From: QHXW01 sp041486185
Lineage (GTDB): Bacteria > Acidobacteriota > Terriglobia > Bryobacterales > Bryobacteraceae
Direction: 5' to 3'
DNA: 7,704 nucleotides
Assembly: GCA_041486185.1 (NCBI GenBank)
Contig: JBGPKX010000287.1
Coordinates: forward strand, 1 to 7,704
Shown here: piece after piece, positions 5,764 to 7,704 of the stretch
Layout: each line of letters starts with the position of its first letter
Position numbering within the stretch: position 1 is the stretch's first letter
Position numbers and translations under genes: made by a program
Notes under the pieces: generated by a model
Database searches by the model: none
Seen by the model: the letters and a program-made list of their open reading frames with translations, nothing else
What the model was told of the DNA's origin: nothing

Positions 5764-7240
5764 CTCTAACCCCCATTTGAATTAGATCTTGTTTTGCGCC
5801 GAAGGATGCAGCATCCTTACCGCTATCCAGCAGCTGCTGGTACAGGGCCGCATACTGCGACGCCGAGACCGGCCAGGAGTAATCTTTTCGCATGCCTCGC
5901 CGCATCATGGCTTCCCAGCCCTTCCGGTCCACGAACGCGGCGGAAGCAGCGCGAATGGCCTCCAACAGGGCCTGGGCCGAGTACTCCTGGAACTTGAACC
6001 CTGTCTCCTCATCGATGGTATCATCAAGCCCGCCTGTGGCGCGAACCACGGGTACCGTGCCGTATCGCAGGCTGTACATCTGGTTGAGGCCGCTAGGCTC
6101 GTACTGGCTGGGCATGAGGAACATATCGGCCCCGGCTTCGATTTTGTGCGCCAAGACTTCGTCATAACCGATGCGTACGGCAATGTGGTCCGGGTGGGCG
6201 GCCGCCGCCTCGCGCAGGCCCGCCTCATACTCCGCATCGCCCGATCCGAGCAGCACCAGATACAGATCGGCAGCCGCCAGTTCCGCGGCAATCTCGAGAA
6301 TCAACTCCGTGCCTTTCTGGCTGGTCAGGCGCGAAACCACGCCCAGGAGCGGGCGATTCATGGCTGCTTCGGGGAGACCGAACTGCCACACCAGATCCTG
6401 CTTACACAGGCGCTTTCCTTTCAGATCGGCGGCTGAGTACTGCGCGGCCAGATTACGGTCCGTCTCCGGATCCCAGTTGCTGTAATCCACGCCATTCAGA
6501 ATCCCGTGCAGCACCGGCGCGCGCGCGCGAAGGGCTCCGTCCAGGCCAAAGCCGTATTCCTCGGTCTGGATCTCGGCGGCGTATCGCCGGCTGACGGTGC
6601 TGAGCGCATCGCTAAAATTGATCCCGCCTTTCATGAAACTGACCTGGCCGAAGAATTCGAGTCCGTCGATGCCGAACACGCGGCGGTCGAGGCCGACCTG
6701 CGCCAGCGCGGAGGGCGGAAACAATCCCTGGTACCCGAGGTTATGGATGGTGTACAGGGTCTTCATGCCGAGGAAGGTCGGATCGTAGGCAAAGACCGTC
6801 CGCAAGTAAACGGGAATCAGCCCGGTCTGCCAGTCGTGACAATGCAGAATCCGCGGGCGGAACACGCGGCGCGCCACCGCCAGCGCCGCGCGCGAGAGCA
6901 CTGCGAAGCGCACGGCATTGTCGGGATAATCGCGCGCGGAATCGCCGTAGTAGCCGTCGCGGTCATAAAGAGACGGCGCTTCCAGAAAGTAATACGACAC
7001 GCCGGCGGCGTCGATTTGATAAAGGCTGGTCTCATGGACCGCGCCTCCCAGCCACACCGGCAGGTAGTCGTAAACGCGCCTGGCTGAACTCAGGTCGATG
7101 CCGCGGTAACGGGGAATAAGAACCGCTACTTCGCAATCGAACGAGCGCAGGGCCGCGGGCAAGGATCCCACCACATCGGCTAGCCCCCCTGTTTTTGCGA
7201 AGGGCGCGGCCTCGGAGGCTACCATCAACACTTTGATCAT
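5753..7240 (-). CDS. glgA: Glycogen synthase (ADP-glucose type, GT5)
   Basis: Transfers glucose from ADP-glucose to the non-reducing end of alpha-1,4-glucan in glycogen synthesis. The protein has 495 residues, normal for bacterial GlgA. The N-terminal Rossmann domain starts MIKVLMVASEAAPFAKTGGL, with the substrate-binding K16-T-G-G-L motif. HCHDWQTG (133-140) and YTIHNLGYQG (163-172) follow. The C-terminal domain has VVSRLTSQKG (301-310, with R304 and K309), then MPSQYEPSGLNQMYSLRYGT (376-395, catalytic-site E381) and the second GGL motif at 403-405. I chose ATG 7240 because MIKVLMVASE is the usual GlgA N-terminus. The frame stays open for another 135 codons upstream, but that stretch is low-complexity Arg/Ser sequence opposite the ADOP gene. 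Cysteines are C36, C134 and C279. The next gene, trxA, overlaps by 11 bases. Confidence 0.96.
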   Translation of the reverse strand: MIKVLMVASEAAPFAKTGGLADVVGSLPAALRSFDCEVAVLIPRYRGIDLSSARRVYDYLPVWLGGAVHETSLYQIDAAGVSYYFLEAPSLYDRDGYYGDSARDYPDNAVRFAVLSRAALAVARRVFRPRILHCHDWQTGLIPVYLRTVFAYDPTFLGMKTLYTIHNLGYQGLFPPSALAQVGLDRRVFGIDGLEFFGQVSFMKGGINFSDALSTVSRRYAAEIQTEEYGFGLDGALRARAPVLHGILNGVDYSNWDPETDRNLAAQYSAADLKGKRLCKQDLVWQFGLPEAAMNRPLLGVVSRLTSQKGTELILEIAAELAAADLYLVLLGSGDAEYEAGLREAAAAHPDHIAVRIGYDEVLAHKIEAGADMFLMPSQYEPSGLNQMYSLRYGTVPVVRATGGLDDTIDEETGFKFQEYSAQALLEAIRAASAAFVDRKGWEAMMRRGMRKDYSWPVSASQYAALYQQLLDSGKDAASFGAKQDLIQMGVRDGR

Positions 7241-7255
7241 GAGCGGGGAATATTG

Positions 7256-7264
7256 ATTATGACA
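7256..7264 (-). promoter_or_regulatory. Candidate extended -10 promoter element of glgA
   Basis: On the minus strand the sequence is TGTCATAAT, matching the extended -10 pattern TGnTATAAT at all but one position. It ends 15 bases before the glgA ATG, so the leader would be under ten bases. No -35 box is evident at 16-18 bases, as is usual for extended -10 promoters. The short leader resembles that proposed for pta. Confidence 0.4.
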
Positions 7265-7343
7265 GAGCCGGCGGGCCGGCGACGCGAAAGCCCGCAGTGG
7301 CGCTTTAGTGCTGGGATCCCTACCCGAAAGTCCCCGGCGTTTT

Positions 7344-7396
7344 CCTATTGTTTTCCAATAGAAATTGTGGCATGCTTCGTATGCTTTACCAATAGG
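7344..7396. repeat. CCAATAG repeats and palindromes in the glgA/ADOP divergent region
   Basis: CCAATAG occurs at 7355-7361 and again at 7389-7395. CTATTG at 7345-7350 is inverted to the first copy and forms a 6-bp stem with a 5-base loop. CCTATTG (7344-7350) also pairs with CAATAGG (7390-7396) over seven bases. Between the two direct copies lies an imperfect palindrome, GCATGC TTC GTATGC (7370-7384). The clustering suggests a binding site for a regulator of the ADOP gene, of glgA, or of both. No regulator gene is visible nearby. Confidence 0.4.
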
Positions 7397-7416
7397 GAAG
7401 GTGGAAGACAAAGGAG

Positions 7417-7458
7417 ATGCTAGCGCGCTTTTTGTCCCCTGAGGAGCAGTCTGCATGA
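7417..7458 (+). CDS. Possible 13-codon leader peptide before the ADOP permease
   Basis: The mini-ORF reads MLARFLSPEEQSA and then TGA. Its stop overlaps the ADOP ATG in the four-base ATGA pattern typical of translational coupling (7455-7458). AAGGAG directly abuts its ATG, which is too close for normal initiation and lowers confidence. The frame also contains the GAGGAG ribosome site of the ADOP gene. It could be a coupled leader, the leftover end of a deleted upstream gene, or coincidence. Confidence 0.25.
   Translation: MLARFLSPEEQSA
7441..7446 (+). promoter_or_regulatory. Ribosome binding site of the ADOP permease gene
   Basis: GAGGAG lies eight bases before the ATG at 7455. It is the best-spaced Shine-Dalgarno sequence in the window and it decides this start. 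Confidence 0.75.
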
Positions 7459-7704
7459 GACCGCTACGCGCCTGGTTCTTGCGTCTGTGCGGCCTGTTTA
7501 ACGGGGCACGCCGCGAGCGCGAACTGGCTGATGAGCTGGAGAGCCACCTCCAACTGCACATCGAAGACAATCTGCGATGTGGCATGACGCCCGTTGAGGC
7601 TCGCCGCCAGGCGATCATCAAGCTCGGCGGCATGGAGCAGACCAAGGAGATTTACCGCGACCGTCGCGGTCTCCCGGCGCTTGAATCATTGATTCAGGAC
7701 GTCC
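7455..7704 (+). CDS. ADOP-family (MacB-like) ABC transporter permease, N-terminal part
   Basis: Only the first 83 residues are in the window. They match the cytoplasmic N-terminal extension of ADOP-family permeases: a short amphipathic start (MRPLRAWFLRLCGLF), then RRERELADELESHLQLHIEDNLRCGM, TPVEARRQAIIKLGGMEQTKEIYRD, and the beginning of the segment ESLIQDV that normally leads into the first membrane helix. Complete members are about 800 residues, with two FtsX-like permease and MacB periplasmic core units. They are multiplied in Acidobacteriota, often without an ATPase gene beside them and often next to a PadR-family regulator. Neither partner is visible on the left side here. The gene is divergent from glgA. 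Substrate unknown; drug, peptide or lipid efflux is only a family-level guess. Confidence 0.9.
   Translation, partial: MRPLRAWFLRLCGLFNGARRERELADELESHLQLHIEDNLRCGMTPVEARRQAIIKLGGMEQTKEIYRDRRGLPALESLIQDV

Noticed and set aside
7260..7290. GC-rich palindromic run (two GCCGGC copies) as a terminator or regulatory hairpin
   Set aside because: GCCGGC is a frequent hexamer in high-GC DNA, no T-run follows, and the position just upstream of a glgA start does not fit a terminator.
7241..7645. N-terminal extension of glgA up to an ATG at 7645 (630 residues in total)
   Set aside because: The extra 135 residues are low-complexity Arg/Ser sequence, cross the divergent intergenic region and lie opposite the ADOP gene. 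MIKVLMVASE at 7240 is the normal GlgA N-terminus.

Overview
The window is a high-GC, gene-dense stretch of bacterial chromosome. It most likely comes from an acidobacterium of the Solibacter/Bryobacter type. The main clue is the partial gene at the right edge: its N-terminus looks like the ADOP permeases (acidobacterial duplicated orphan permeases, MacB-like) that are expanded in Acidobacteriota. The other genes are widespread bacterial families and fit that origin without proving it.

Layout from left to right. (1) A minus-strand pair reads leftward from about 1637: phosphate acetyltransferase (pta, complete), then one base later a class IV-like histone-deacetylase-family hydrolase that runs off the left edge. 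(2) A 198-bp intergenic region carries a repeated TGCCTGT motif and probable promoters for the two divergent genes. (3) A small plus-strand gene encodes a probable exported protein of unknown function. (4) A minus-strand AI-2E/PerM-family membrane protein converges on it. (5) A plus-strand operon follows: yqgF/ruvX, mltG, and a 165-residue unknown protein whose frame overlaps mltG by more than 100 bases. (6) A perfect stem-loop lies between this operon and the convergent pair glgA-trxA, which is read leftward from 7240; those two genes overlap by 11 bases. (7) A 214-bp divergent intergenic region with CCAATAG repeats and a 13-codon mini-ORF leads into the ADOP permease, which is cut by the right edge.

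Functionally this is mostly housekeeping: acetyl-CoA/acetyl-phosphate exchange next to a deacetylase-fold enzyme, cell-wall glycan termination (MltG) beside the YqgF nuclease, and glycogen synthesis coupled to a thioredoxin. I see no CRISPR array, insertion sequence, phage gene, tRNA or rRNA. I did not find a convincing new multi-gene system. The points most worth a second look are the pta/deacetylase pair, the glgA-trxA overlap, the repeated motif between pta and the exported-protein gene, the unknown gene embedded in the 3' end of mltG, and the possible leader peptide in front of the ADOP gene.
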